A stretch of 64,000 bases of DNA from Geomonas propionica (GCF_016458235.1 NZ_JAEMHK010000006.1:186001-250000); one strand, 5' to 3'; positions 9,049-20,126 are shown, counted from the first letter of the stretch. Made by a program: numbers and translations. Notes: generated by a model not told the origin, from the letters alone.

Positions 9049-9372
9049 ATGTTCGAGAAGAGCAGCGAGGAGGGGTATCAGCAGGTGCTGCCGGGAATCC
9101 GACAGAAGACACTGGTGCACGGGGAAAAGACGCTGATGGTGGAGTTCCTGCTGGAACAAGGGGCGCTGCTCCCCTTGCACAGCCACCCGCACGAACAGAC
9201 CGGGTACCTGGTGAGCGGCAGGATCAGGCTCAGCATCGACGGCAAAAAGCATGAGGTGCGGCCGGGGGACAGCTGGTGCATCGCAGGCGGGGCTCAGCAC
9301 AACGCCGAGATATTGGAGAATTCCGTGGCCGTCGAGGTGTTTTCACCGGTACGCGAGGAATATCTTCCGTAA
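9049..9372 (+). CDS. Small cupin-domain protein
   Basis: A single-domain cupin of 107 aa. The metal-ligand pattern [15 protein letters not shown] (first cupin motif: His, His, Glu) is followed by [17 protein letters not shown] (second motif with His). Such proteins bind a divalent metal, but the substrate cannot be told from sequence. The AGGAG ribosome-binding site lies upstream of the ATG. It follows trmL by 53 bp and converges with the ExoD-like gene, whose stop is three bases away. Confidence 0.8.
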   Translation: MFEKSSEEGYQQVLPGIRQKTLVHGEKTLMVEFLLEQGALLPLHSHPHEQTGYLVSGRIRLSIDGKKHEVRPGDSWCIAGGAQHNAEILENSVAVEVFSPVREEYLP

Positions 9373-9374
9373 AG

Positions 9375-9959
9375 TCAGTTGAAGTTGTAGATGACGAGAC
9401 CGAAACTCACGGCGGTGACGGCGAAGGCGATCAGCGCCAGCAGGCCGTCGCGCGAGATGAGGGCAAGGCCAAAGGCCGACAGGGCCAGGCCCGCGCCATG
9501 CGCGGAAAAGGGAACCAGCTCCATCATCGGCATCACGATCGCTATGGCTGCGCAGTTGAACGATATCAGGTAGATGCTTCCGCCCTTGATCAGCGCCGGC
9601 AGGCGGGGCCGCAACCAGCGGTCGATGAAGCGCGCCACAGGGCGCAGCCACCGGATCGCCTTCTGTACATGGTCCGTGCCCAGCGAGCGCCGCAGTAGCC
9701 ACTTAGGCAGCCAGAAGTGGTCCCGGCCGAAAAACAGCTGCGCCGCGATCAGCAGGATCAGGATCCCGGTCGCCGTCGGCACTCCCGGCATGCCGCTCAA
9801 CGGCGAGGCTGCGATAACCCCCACCATGAGCAGCAGTGGACCGAAGGAGCGGTTGCCGACGGATTCCACGATTTCCCCCAAAGAGACACGCCCCTGGTCG
9901 TTCCCTGAATCGTTGATCCGGTCGAGCATCTCCTGAAGAGTCGTAATCTCTTGTGCCAT
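9375..9959 (-). CDS. ExoD-like membrane protein
   Basis: A 194-aa membrane protein from the ATG at 9959, which has a GAGG ribosome-binding site 7 bases upstream; an 11-codon extension is possible. After an amphipathic N-terminus (TTLQEMLDRI) come FGPLLLMVGVIAASPLSGMP, typical of the ExoD exopolysaccharide-synthesis family, and about five further hydrophobic segments. The ExoD role in polysaccharide production is known only genetically in rhizobia, so the function here is inferred from the family only. Its stop codon lies three bases from that of the cupin gene. Confidence 0.8.
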   Translation of the reverse strand: MAQEITTLQEMLDRINDSGNDQGRVSLGEIVESVGNRSFGPLLLMVGVIAASPLSGMPGVPTATGILILLIAAQLFFGRDHFWLPKWLLRRSLGTDHVQKAIRWLRPVARFIDRWLRPRLPALIKGGSIYLISFNCAAIAIVMPMMELVPFSAHGAGLALSAFGLALISRDGLLALIAFAVTAVSFGLVIYNFN

Positions 9960-10106
9960 GCAGGGCCTCACAGGTGTCGCCGTAAGGCGCACCGGCGCTC
10001 GTCAGCGACGCCAATGAAGATTACATTGGCATATGTTAATGTCAAGAATGCAAGCCTCGCCCCAAAATCCGTATACATATCAAGCAAATATAATCTATGG
10101 AGCGCC

Positions 10107-10134
10107 TTGACTGGAACCGATGCCTCGTTATATT
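10107..10134 (+). promoter_or_regulatory. Candidate promoter for rubrerythrin
   Basis: TTGACT (10107-10112) and TATATT (10129-10134) lie 16 bp apart, 35 bp upstream of the rubrerythrin ATG, which implies a leader of about 28 nt with a strong GAGGAGG ribosome-binding site. No obvious PerR or Fur box was seen. Confidence 0.5.
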
Positions 10135-10168
10135 CAAGCTGCACATTTTCTATAATGAGGAGGAAGAG

Positions 10169-10669
10169 ATGTCGACTAGGGATAACCTTGCCGAGGCGTT
10201 TGCTGGAGAGAGCCAGGCCAATCGAAAGTATCTCGCTTTTGCCAAGAAGGCCGAAGCGGAGGGGCTGCCGCAGGTAGCGAAACTGTTCCGCGCTGCGGCA
10301 CATGCCGAAACGGTGCACGCCCATGCCCATCTGCGCGCCATGGACGGGATCAAGAGTACCGTTGACAACCTGAAAGAGGCCATCGAGGGAGAAGGGTTCG
10401 AGTTCCAGAAGATGTACCCGCCCTTTCTCGAGCAGGCGAAGCAGGAGGGGCACCGCGCCGCGGAAACCTCCTTCAAGTTCGCGCTCGCGGTGGAAGAGGT
10501 CCATCACGACCTGTACCAGCAGGCCCTGGCGGCGGTGCAAAACGGCGTCGACCTCGCCGACCGGGCCGTCTACGTCTGCGAAGTCTGCGGCAACACTGTG
10601 TACGACGAGGCGCCCGACAAGTGCGCCGTCTGCCTGGTCCCCAAAGAGAAGTTCACCAGGATCGCCTAA
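10169..10669 (+). CDS. Rubrerythrin
   Basis: A cytoplasmic peroxide-scavenging non-haem iron protein of 166 aa. The N-terminal ferritin-like four-helix domain carries the di-iron ligands (GESQANRKYLAFA, AAHAETVHAHAHL, ETSFKFALAVEEVHHDLY). The C-terminal rubredoxin-like domain has two Cys pairs, CEVCG and CAVC. The start at 10169 follows TGAGGAGGAAGAG; the upstream in-frame ATG at 10097 has no ribosome-binding site. It is monocistronic with its own promoter and a strong terminator. It fits the oxygen-stress defence of anaerobes. Confidence 0.95.
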   Translation: MSTRDNLAEAFAGESQANRKYLAFAKKAEAEGLPQVAKLFRAAAHAETVHAHAHLRAMDGIKSTVDNLKEAIEGEGFEFQKMYPPFLEQAKQEGHRAAETSFKFALAVEEVHHDLYQQALAAVQNGVDLADRAVYVCEVCGNTVYDEAPDKCAVCLVPKEKFTRIA

Positions 10670-10675
10670 AAAGGA

Positions 10676-10707
10676 AGGCGCCGCCGGAATCGGCGGCGCC
10701 TTTTTTT
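10676..10707 (+). terminator. Rho-independent terminator of rubrerythrin
   Basis: AGGCGCCGCCG pairs with CGGCGGCGCCT around GAAT, followed by seven T residues, starting seven bases past the rubrerythrin stop. Confidence 0.92.
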
Positions 10708-10720
10708 AAACGAAAAGCCC

Positions 10721-10825
10721 TAACGCAAAGACGCGAAGGCGCAGAGACGCAAGGAAAAGCTTTAGGGGGAAAACCTGGTCTTCAGCCTTTCTTCGCGCCT
10801 TCGCGCCTTTGCGTCTTTGCGTTGA
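10721..10825. repeat. Palindromic element with ACGCAAAG tandem arms, copy 1
   Basis: The left arm is TAACGCAAAGACGCGAAGGC and the right arm ends TTTGCGTCTTTGCGTTGA. Both are built from a degenerate 8-bp unit (acgcaaag), in inverted orientation around an unrelated centre. The element fills the gap between the convergent rubrerythrin and hydrolase genes. A second copy is at 23034-23131. Confidence 0.8.
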
Positions 10826-10837
10826 GGCTTCTTGCTT

Positions 10838-11575
10838 TTAAGGGTTCCGGATCGTCACCCGTCCCGGCGTCGCCCAGTCGTTGTGCCCCCCCTCGATCTC
10901 CCGGAACACCGTCCCCAGCCGGCTCTCCGCCAGGCTTTTGGCGAACTTCTCGGGGATCACCTTGTCCTGCTTCGCGCCGAAGATCTCCACCTTGCCACGA
11001 TACCCCTTGACAGCCTCGATGTTGTCCCAGTCATCGGGAAGGAGCAGCCGCACCGGTAAAAACCAGTAGTGGTGCTGCCCCACCCGATGCAGTTTGTCGA
11101 ACGGCACCACCAGCACGATCTTGTCCGGGGGTGGTTGGACTCCGGCTAGAAAGCACGCGGGGCCGCTTCCGATGGATTCGCCTACCACGCAGACCGGCTT
11201 CTCCGGGTACTGCTGCCGGAGCAGAAGGTATCCCTGCTGCGCCGCCTGGTTCAGTGCCTCTTTGGAAGGGGCACCCGGGCGCAGGCCGTATCCGGGGTAC
11301 TCCAGGATGTAGACGCTGTCGTCGCCGGAAAACGAAGGGAGTGCGTAGGCACGGTCGGCTGCCTGTCCCCCATTTCCGTGCAGCATGAGCCAGACATTTT
11401 TGGGACTGGGCACGATCCGCGCGAAACCAATAACCTCGCCCTGGTCGCGCCACGGCGTCAATCCGTTGCTGCGATCATGATGGGTCGGGAAATAAAGCAG
11501 CTGCCTCTGCCAAGTCGCCGCACTCAGCACGAGAGCCACCAGGCAGACCAACAGCAACCGGCAAAATCGTACCAT
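10838..11575 (-). CDS. Alpha/beta-fold hydrolase, membrane-anchored or exported
   Basis: The ATG at 11575 with an AGGAGG site 7 bases upstream gives 245 aa. The frame runs open upstream into the kinase gene but is not coding there. An N-terminal hydrophobic segment (FCRLLLVCLVALVLSAATW) suggests a signal anchor. The catalytic triad is visible: nucleophile Ser in VVGESIGSG, Asp in GAKQDKV, His in GGHNDW. The oxyanion region is LHGNGG. It resembles BEM46/ABHD13-type hydrolases; the substrate is unknown. It lies 11 bp downstream of the histidine kinase gene on the same strand, so they are probably co-transcribed. Confidence 0.82.
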   Translation of the reverse strand: MVRFCRLLLVCLVALVLSAATWQRQLLYFPTHHDRSNGLTPWRDQGEVIGFARIVPSPKNVWLMLHGNGGQAADRAYALPSFSGDDSVYILEYPGYGLRPGAPSKEALNQAAQQGYLLLRQQYPEKPVCVVGESIGSGPACFLAGVQPPPDKIVLVVPFDKLHRVGQHHYWFLPVRLLLPDDWDNIEAVKGYRGKVEIFGAKQDKVIPEKFAKSLAESRLGTVFREIEGGHNDWATPGRVTIRNP

Positions 11576-11586
11576 CCCATCTCCTC

Positions 11587-13338
11587 CTAGACCCGCGGCA
11601 GGGTGAAATAGACGGTGGCGCCCTGGTCCACCACCCCTTGGGCCCAGACCGCCCCGCCGTGCCGTTCCACGATCCGCTTGACCGTGGCGAGTCCTATTCC
11701 CGTCCCCTCGAATTCCGCCCCGTGCAGCCGCTGGAAGGCCCCGAACAGTTTGTCCTGGTAGGCCATGTCGAAGCCGACGCCGTTGTCCTTGACAAAAAAT
11801 GCATCGCGATCGCCAAGCACGCAGCAACCCAGTTCGATCCGCGCCCGCTCCCGTACGCTGGAGTACTTCCACGCATTGCCCACCAGGTTCTCCAGCATCA
11901 GTTCCAGAAGCAGCCGGTCGCCCTCGACCTGCAACCCCGGCTCGATCAGCAAATCGACCCGCCGCTCCGGCTCGGCATCCTGCAGCTTGCACCCAATGCC
12001 GAAGGCGAGTTCACTCAGGCTTACGGTGACCCGGCTCAACTCGGAGCGCCCGATACGGGATAGTTCCAGCAGGTCGTCGATCAGATCCCCCATCCTCTTG
12101 CTCGAGGTCCGGATACGCTCCAGGTACCCCCGGGCCTCGGGCGCCAGCTCGGGCCCGAACTCTTCCAGCAATATGGAACCGTAACTGTTGATGTGCCGCA
12201 GAGGACCGCGCAGATCGTGGGAGACTGAATAGCTGAAAGCTTCCTGCTCCTTCATGGCCGCTTCCAGCCGCGCCGTCCGCTCGACAACCCTGCGCTCAAG
12301 CTCCTCATTAAGCAGCCGCAGCTCCTCAGCCATGCGCCGGCTCTGGGTAACGTCACGCGCGATGCCGAACAGGCCGACCACCTGTCCCTCCTTGTTGTGC
12401 AGCGGCCCCTTGATCACCTCCACGAGGTACTGCTCGCCGCTGCCGGCGCGCAACTTCCGCTCCATCAACTGGGCCTGGTTGCCGTTCAACACCTCCTGGT
12501 CCACCTCCATGATCGCGGCAGCTACTTCGGAGTCGAACACCTCGCGATCATCCCGGCCCAGCACCTGGTCCTGCCCTTTCCCGGTCATGTGACAGGCCGC
12601 CTCGTTGAAAAGAAGATAGCGCCCGCTAATGTCCTTCACGAAGATGGCGTCCGTGGTCCCATCGATCACCGAGTTGAGCAGCTCCCGGTTTTGCAGCAGC
12701 GCGCCCTCTACAGCGGTGCGCTCCACGATGACGCGCTCCAGCTCCTCATTAACAGCGACCAGCCGGGTTTGCTCCTTCTCGTAGCTCCTCAGCAGCGACC
12801 ACAGCATAACGGCGCAACAAACGGTGGTCACCGCGAATCCGACCACGTTGTCCGCCATACGGTCCTGCTCCGAGGCAAACGGGGTAACCCACTGCGGGAA
12901 GCGCAACTCCAACGCCATCAGCGCGGCCGCATCGATGGAGGTCAACAGCAGAGGCAGCCAGCGCGCACGTCCTCTGAAAAAGATGGGCAGGTACATCAAC
13001 AGGCAGAAAAAATATAAGGGGAGGCTTCCGTCCGAGGCGCCATTGGGGAACCAGATCAGGTTCATCAGGGCCAGGAACAGAAAGAAGAGCGCCGTCGTAT
13101 GGTAGCGCCCCCGACGGGCCTCAGCCAGAAGCAGCAGAGTGAGCACGCCGAAGACGGTGACGCAGACGTTGATGTAGGGGGGAAGGTGCTGCAGGTAGTT
13201 GCTTGGGATGACGACGAAAAACGAGGCGACGACGGCCGTGATGCACAAAAGCACAAAGAGGTGTTGCTCCATCGTAGAGCTACCCCCCTTCCATATGCAG
13301 GACTTGAACCTCGCTATGGGAGATTGCGTCTCGCTCAT
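11587..13338 (-). CDS. Membrane-bound PAS sensor histidine kinase
   Basis: A 583-aa kinase. About six N-terminal membrane segments (residues about 22-185, starting HLFVLLCITAVVASFFVV) are followed by a short coiled coil, a PAS domain with a PAC motif (SVIDGTTDAIFVKDISGRYL to GLFGIARDVTQSRR), a second coiled coil, HisKA with SYSVSHDLRGPL (phospho-His), and an HATPase domain with N-box LENLVGNAWKYS and G-boxes DNGVGFD and GTGIGL. No response regulator is adjacent, so it is an orphan. The stimulus is unknown; the PAS core shows no cofactor-binding residue I recognise. It has a GAGG ribosome-binding site before the ATG. Confidence 0.92.
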   Translation of the reverse strand: MSETQSPIARFKSCIWKGGSSTMEQHLFVLLCITAVVASFFVVIPSNYLQHLPPYINVCVTVFGVLTLLLLAEARRGRYHTTALFFLFLALMNLIWFPNGASDGSLPLYFFCLLMYLPIFFRGRARWLPLLLTSIDAAALMALELRFPQWVTPFASEQDRMADNVVGFAVTTVCCAVMLWSLLRSYEKEQTRLVAVNEELERVIVERTAVEGALLQNRELLNSVIDGTTDAIFVKDISGRYLLFNEAACHMTGKGQDQVLGRDDREVFDSEVAAAIMEVDQEVLNGNQAQLMERKLRAGSGEQYLVEVIKGPLHNKEGQVVGLFGIARDVTQSRRMAEELRLLNEELERRVVERTARLEAAMKEQEAFSYSVSHDLRGPLRHINSYGSILLEEFGPELAPEARGYLERIRTSSKRMGDLIDDLLELSRIGRSELSRVTVSLSELAFGIGCKLQDAEPERRVDLLIEPGLQVEGDRLLLELMLENLVGNAWKYSSVRERARIELGCCVLGDRDAFFVKDNGVGFDMAYQDKLFGAFQRLHGAEFEGTGIGLATVKRIVERHGGAVWAQGVVDQGATVYFTLPRV

Positions 13339-13554
13339 GTGTTGCCCTCATGCGCTGCCGATAGTAACAGCGGAAAAAACGAGGGCTAAAAATAACACAT
13401 TAGCCGAGGCTGATAAACACTTTTTTCAGCCCCGGCGCAACTAGAGTCATTACTGCTATGCGGTGGGCTGACTTTATGCTGGATAATGACAGTGGCAGAA
13501 CGCGCAATGACAGTGTCGCCGCAAACGAAGGGGGCTCTCACCGGGAGTTTTCCT
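13339..13554. other. Gap between FocA-type channel and histidine kinase
   Basis: 216 bp of non-coding sequence. It holds two nested-looking stem-loops: GGCTAA/TTAGCC (13384-13405) and GGCTGA/TCAGCC (13411-13434, with a T6 run in the loop side). It also holds a direct repeat of AATGACAGTG (13487 and 13507 areas). It must contain the kinase promoter, but no clear sigma-70 boxes were found. Confidence 0.4.
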
Positions 13555-14364
13555 TCAGCGTGGGGCATCCACCTTGAGGTGCACGTACCAGTAGGCGAAG
13601 GCGACGAAGAGCACGCCCCCCAGGATGTTCCCCAGCGTGACCGGTAAAAGGTTGTCGCGGAAAAAGGCGCCCCAGGACAGGCCGGGCACCTCGCGTCCCA
13701 GCTTCCCCGCCAAGAGCAGTCCCGTCGGAATGAAGTACATGTTGGCGATGGAGTGCTCGAAGCCGCTGGCGACGAAGGCCATGATCGGCGCGTAACAGGC
13801 GAGCATCTTGCCGGACACGTCACGGGCCGCGGTGGCCATGAAAACGGCGAGGCATACCAGCCAGTTGCACAGGATGCCCCGCACCAGGGCGACGCCGAAG
13901 GGGAGCTGGCACTTGGCCGCCGCAGTCCTGATGGCGGTCTCGGCTACGGCGCCGTTCATCCAGAGCTGGGACTCGAACATGAGGGCGGCGAAGAAGAGCG
14001 ATCCTGCCAAGTTGCCGACGATGACGATGCCCCAGTTCTCCAGGAGCTGTCCCCAGGTGATCTCACCGTGCAACGCGGAACTGGTGAGAAGGCTGTTTCC
14101 GGTAAAAAGCTCGGCGCCGCAGACAACCACCAGCATGAGGCCCAGGGAAAAGACGCTCCCCCCCAGGAGTGCGGCCACCCCTTTGCCGGCGAAGGCCGCG
14201 GCATCCTGGGTTACCACCGTGGCCAGTTGCGCGCCGAAGCCAATGTAGAAGCCGGCCAAAAGGCTCAACACGAAGGTGCGCAGCCGCGACTGGGTCAGCA
14301 CCCTCTTGCCGTTGTCTACGATGGTGCGCACGGTTTCGGCCGGCGTCAGGTACATCTTTTCCAT
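13555..14364 (-). CDS. Formate/nitrite transporter family channel
   Basis: A FocA/NirC-family pentameric anion channel of 269 aa. Family signatures are visible: GFYIGFGAQLATVV in TM1, GAELFTGNSLL for the TM2 slit region, RGILCNWLVCLAVFMA, and SGFEHSIANMYFIP, whose His is the conserved gating histidine of FocA. Whether it carries formate, nitrite, acetate or hydrosulfide cannot be decided from sequence. It starts one base after the stop of the small membrane protein upstream, so the two are translationally linked. Confidence 0.92.
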   Translation of the reverse strand: MEKMYLTPAETVRTIVDNGKRVLTQSRLRTFVLSLLAGFYIGFGAQLATVVTQDAAAFAGKGVAALLGGSVFSLGLMLVVVCGAELFTGNSLLTSSALHGEITWGQLLENWGIVIVGNLAGSLFFAALMFESQLWMNGAVAETAIRTAAAKCQLPFGVALVRGILCNWLVCLAVFMATAARDVSGKMLACYAPIMAFVASGFEHSIANMYFIPTGLLLAGKLGREVPGLSWGAFFRDNLLPVTLGNILGGVLFVAFAYWYVHLKVDAPR

Positions 14365-14365
14365 G

Positions 14366-14674
14366 TCAGCGGCCCTTGTTTCCGGTCATCTTGAGGAAGA
14401 TGACGACCTGTGCTGCGATATCGACGGCCAGGACCGCTGCTGTGCCGTATAAAAGCCAGGGGATGCGATCAAAGAAGGCCAGGCAGTTGAAGAACATGTA
14501 CAGCATCACCACCCAGGACAGGAGCCTGCGGATCCCGCGGGCGGTGTGCTCGGCCTCCTCCTCACCGCTGCCGGCGAGCAAAGCGATCGCAGGTGCGGCG
14601 TGGTACCCGACGGTGGCGTCGATGAAGGTGAGGAAAATGTTGACGACGAAAAGGTAGGTGAACAGCTGGTCCAT
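14366..14674 (-). CDS. Small membrane protein co-encoded with the FNT channel
   Basis: The ATG at 14674 with a GGAG site gives 102 aa; an in-frame ATG 21 codons upstream lacks a site. Three hydrophobic segments are visible: TYLFVVNIFLTFIDATVG, LLSWVVMLYMFFNCLAFF and LLYGTAAVLAVDIAAQVVIF. An acidic loop (GSGEEEAEHTARG) lies between the first two. I do not recognise a family. Its stop codon is one base from the start of the FNT channel gene, which suggests a partner or regulator of that channel. Confidence 0.75.
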   Translation of the reverse strand: MDQLFTYLFVVNIFLTFIDATVGYHAAPAIALLAGSGEEEAEHTARGIRRLLSWVVMLYMFFNCLAFFDRIPWLLYGTAAVLAVDIAAQVVIFLKMTGNKGR

Positions 14675-14781
14675 GTGGCTCCGATCCGAAAATCTGGTAA
14701 TGCCTGCATAAGTAAGACAAACGGAGGTAGGAATCAAGCAGAATCGGGCCTTACACCCGCGTCAATGACGGCTGGGGAAAT

Positions 14782-14813
14782 AAAAAAAGGGCGGAAGGTT
14801 TCCCTTCCGCCCC
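14782..14813 (-). terminator. Rho-independent terminator of the sdhCAB operon
   Basis: GGGCGGAAGG pairs with CCTTCCGCCC (14789-14812). On the minus strand it is followed by a T7 run, 22 bp past the sdhB stop. Confidence 0.9.
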
Positions 14814-14834
14814 GCTTCTTCTAACACGGCCCTG

Positions 14835-17488
<2,654 letters not shown>

Positions 17489-17497
17489 TTGAACCCC

Positions 17498-18163
17498 CTA
17501 AAGTTTCAATAAGCCGGCCAGGATGACCGCAGGAATCGAGATATAAGCAAGCATGAGGATGGCGGAGATGACCTTGCCACCGGTACCGAAGGCCGGGATG
17601 GTCTTCTCGTTGTTCCACCCCATGGTCTGCAGGAAGCTCGGGATGCCGTGGGAGAGGTGCAGGAACAGCATCAGCATGGCGAACATGTAGGCCAGGGAGA
17701 TCAGGCCGTTGCCGAAGCTGGTCACCACCATCCTGAACACGTCGGGACGGTTGGCAGAGTCGAGGCCGACTACGATGTCGGGGGTGCCTTTAATGGTGAA
17801 CTGGAGCAGGTGGTACAGGATGAAGCCCGCGACCAGCAGGCCGGTCCAGATCATGTTCTCGGAGGCGAAGCTCGCCTTCAGGTTCCTTTTCACCGCGTAC
17901 GCGCCCGGGTTGGCTGCCTTGTTCTCAAGGGTCAGCGTGACGCCGTAAGCGATGTGGACGGAGATGGCTGCCAGCATGAACAGGCGGAAGGCCCAGACCA
18001 GCGGCGGCAGGCTGTGCAGATGCTCAGCATACGCGTTGATGCCGTTGGGGCCAAAGAAGATGGTGGAGTTTCCGATCAGGTGGATCAGGATGAAGATGAT
18101 CAGGAGCTGTCCCGTGATGGACATCAGGATCTTTCTTCCCACAGAGCTAGATAAGATTCGCAT
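17498..18163 (-). CDS. sdhC: Succinate dehydrogenase/fumarate reductase cytochrome b subunit
   Basis: The membrane anchor of complex II, a single 221-aa cytochrome b of the B/C type expected to hold two b haems and the menaquinone site. Five hydrophobic segments are visible, starting ITGQLLIIFILIHLIGNS, with His residues in LIHLIG, SVHIAYG, LYHLLQF and FLHLSHGI as likely haem ligands. The ATG at 18163 has an AGGGA site 8 bases upstream; the 19-codon N-terminal extension is not needed. It is the first gene of the sdhCAB operon. Confidence 0.92.
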   Translation of the reverse strand: MRILSSSVGRKILMSITGQLLIIFILIHLIGNSTIFFGPNGINAYAEHLHSLPPLVWAFRLFMLAAISVHIAYGVTLTLENKAANPGAYAVKRNLKASFASENMIWTGLLVAGFILYHLLQFTIKGTPDIVVGLDSANRPDVFRMVVTSFGNGLISLAYMFAMLMLFLHLSHGIPSFLQTMGWNNEKTIPAFGTGGKVISAILMLAYISIPAVILAGLLKL

Positions 18164-18396
18164 GTTTTTTGTCCCTTTGCCTTTTTTCGATTTCAGATGA
18201 GTTGGATTGCGTGCGTACACCGGAGGAGTACAAGTCCCGAAGACCCGTTCACGGGGCGGACTCGCGGCTTCCGCTTGGGGGGGATGGGGGACCGCGCCAC
18301 GGGCTCAGTGTCTGCATGATCTCTCCTTTATTGAACTCACATTAGCAACAGTGGATGGTACCTATAACATAAAAATCGGCGGGTTGATAGACGCGC

Positions 18397-18425
18397 ATAT
18401 TAAATGCCGTTATACGAAAATGCAA
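18397..18425 (-). promoter_or_regulatory. Candidate promoter for sdhCAB
   Basis: On the minus strand, TTGCAT (18425-18420) and TAATAT (18402-18397) lie 17 bp apart. Each box matches the sigma-70 consensus at four of six positions. The palindrome just upstream would place a regulator at about -45 to -60. Confidence 0.4.
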
Positions 18426-18432
18426 CAGTTTT

Positions 18433-18449
18433 TTGTATACAGCATACAA
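18433..18449. promoter_or_regulatory. Candidate operator palindrome TTGTAT-N5-ATACAA
   Basis: TTGTATACAGCATACAA is a perfect inverted repeat with 6-bp arms. It is symmetric and compact, as expected for a dimeric helix-turn-helix regulator such as a GntR/FCD-type factor. It lies just upstream of the predicted sdhC promoter. The regulator is not identified. Confidence 0.5.
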
Positions 18450-18595
18450 TTAATGGTTCAGACACCTTAGCCCCTTCTAAACTGCACTAACCCTGTTTTG
18501 AAATAACGCTTACGGCGCCGTATTGTTGCAATTTTGACCCCGCTCTGCTAATTAGGATAGGCACCCTCAGTAAAACATTAAAGCCAGGAAGGTTC

Positions 18596-19702
18596 ATGAT
18601 TTATAAACTGCTCAAGAAGGACCCCAAGTCCGGCGCGCGCCGCGGCGTAGTAACCACCGCCCACGGCGAGATCCAGACCCCGATCTTTATGCCGGTGGCG
18701 ACGCACGCCGCCATGAAGGCGATGACCCCGGCGCAGGTGAAGGAAACCGGCGCCCAGATCATCCTCTCCAACACCTATCACCTGCACCTGCACCCCGGCG
18801 AAGCCCTAGTGCAGAAGGCGGGCGGCCTGCACAAGTTCATGTGCTGGGACGGCCCCATCCTCACCGACTCCGGCGGGTTCCAGGTCTTCTCGCTGCCGAA
18901 AAAGCGCATCACCGAGGAGGGGGTCTTTTTCCGCCACGAGGACACCGGCGAGGAGATCTTCCTCGACCCGGCCAAGGCAGTCGCCATCCAGGAGGCCCTG
19001 GGCGCCGACATCATCATGAACTTCGACGAGTGCATCCCCTACCCCTGCGACAAGGCGTACGCGGAGCGCTCCACCGAGAAGACCATCCGCTGGGCCAAGC
19101 AGTGCATCGACGCGCACTCGCGCGAGAACCAGTACCTGTTCGGCATCGTGCAGGGAAGCGTGTTCGAGGATCTCAGGAAGCGTTGCGCCAAGGCGCTGGT
19201 GAAGATGGATTTCCCCGGCTACGCCATCGGCGGGGTTTCCGTGGGCGAAGGGCTTGAACTTTTGAAGCAGGTGGTCGGCTACACGGCGCCGCATCTTCCC
19301 GAGGACAAGCCGCGCTACCTGATGGGCGTGGGGCTTCCCGAGGACATCCTGGAGAGCGTGGAGCGCGGCATCGACATGTTCGACTGCGTCATCCCGACCC
19401 GCTACGCGCGGAGCGCGACGCTCTTCACCAACCGCGGTCGCATCAGGCTCACCAACAAGAACTACCGTCGTGACTTCTACCCGGTGGAGCCCAACTGCAC
19501 CTGCTACACCTGTCGCAACTTCACCAGGGCGTACCTGCACCACCTGTTCACCTCCAACGAGGTGCTTTCGGCGATCCTGGCCAGCATTCACAACGTGCAC
19601 TTCTACCTGAACATGATGGCCGAGATCCGCACCTCCATAGAGGAAGGGCGCTTCGTGGAGTACAAGCAGCAGTTCCTCTCCACCTACCTGAAGGGAAAAT
19701 AG
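18596..19702 (+). CDS. tgt: Queuine tRNA-ribosyltransferase Tgt
   Basis: Bacterial TGT exchanges guanine-34 for preQ1 in tRNAs with GUN anticodons, a step in queuosine synthesis. The protein is 368 aa. The base-catalysis Asp is D91 in LTDSGGFQVFSL; the nucleophile Asp is in MFDCVIPTRYARS (near 263). Substrate-recognition GGVSVGEG is present. The zinc site is CTCYTC followed by AYLHHLF. An AGGAAGG site precedes the ATG. queH, another gene of the same pathway, is at 43668 in this window. Confidence 0.97.
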   Translation: MIYKLLKKDPKSGARRGVVTTAHGEIQTPIFMPVATHAAMKAMTPAQVKETGAQIILSNTYHLHLHPGEALVQKAGGLHKFMCWDGPILTDSGGFQVFSLPKKRITEEGVFFRHEDTGEEIFLDPAKAVAIQEALGADIIMNFDECIPYPCDKAYAERSTEKTIRWAKQCIDAHSRENQYLFGIVQGSVFEDLRKRCAKALVKMDFPGYAIGGVSVGEGLELLKQVVGYTAPHLPEDKPRYLMGVGLPEDILESVERGIDMFDCVIPTRYARSATLFTNRGRIRLTNKNYRRDFYPVEPNCTCYTCRNFTRAYLHHLFTSNEVLSAILASIHNVHFYLNMMAEIRTSIEEGRFVEYKQQFLSTYLKGK

Positions 19703-19711
19703 GTGAACGGC

Positions 19712-20059
19712 ATGCGACGCAGCTTCGTCATTGCGGCGACGGCCATCGCCCTCTCCTGCGGCTGTTCCAAGCAGGAGCCGGCGCAGGCTCCCGCGCCCAA
19801 GCAGTCGGCGGCCCAACTGGAGCTCTTCGGCGAGGAGCTTTTCAACGAGCGCTGCCGGGACTGCCACATCGTCAAAGACAAGGGAGGGGTGGTCGGCCCC
19901 GAGCTGTCCCACGTCGGGAGCAAACGGGACCGGCGCTTTCTGGAGCAGGTGATCCGGGAGCCTGGTAAGGTTTACCCCGGCACCGCCATGCCCCCCTACG
20001 ACACCTTCTCGAAAAAGCAGATCGACTCCCTGGTCGAGTACCTGGGCGGGCTCAAGTAG
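19712..20059 (+). CDS. Monohaem c-type cytochrome lipoprotein
   Basis: A 115-aa class I-type cytochrome c. The signal and lipobox ALSCGC give a lipid-anchored periplasmic protein. The haem site CRDCH is near residue 48; the likely axial Met is in PGTAMPPYD. I prefer the ATG at 19712, with AGGTGA five bases upstream, over the GTG at 19703 that abuts the tgt stop. It follows tgt directly and so is probably co-transcribed. Its redox partner is unknown. Confidence 0.88.
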   Translation: MRRSFVIAATAIALSCGCSKQEPAQAPAPKQSAAQLELFGEELFNERCRDCHIVKDKGGVVGPELSHVGSKRDRRFLEQVIREPGKVYPGTAMPPYDTFSKKQIDSLVEYLGGLK

Positions 20060-20126
20060 CTTCCCATCCCCCTCCCCTGCCCCTCCCCCTCCGGGGGAGG
20101 GAATACTTCCTTCCGGAGATCCACTC

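Larger units (their letters stand above)
18164..18595. promoter_or_regulatory. Divergent sdhC/tgt intergenic region
   Basis: 432 bp with no gene. The AT-rich part next to tgt holds a candidate minus-strand promoter (18397-18425) and a perfect spaced palindrome (18433-18449), both listed separately. From the promoter to sdhC the predicted leader is long (about 225 nt) and G-rich, with a C/G-rich hairpin-prone stretch at 18240-18305. No clear promoter for tgt was found. Confidence 0.5.

Noticed and set aside
10151-10156. TATAAT as the rubrerythrin -10 box
   Set aside because: It overlaps the ribosome-binding site only 13 bases from the ATG, so it cannot be the promoter of this message unless leaderless.
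11576-11992. N-terminal extension of the alpha/beta hydrolase
   Set aside because: It is antiframe sequence inside the histidine kinase; the ATG at 11575 has an AGGAGG site and a signal anchor.
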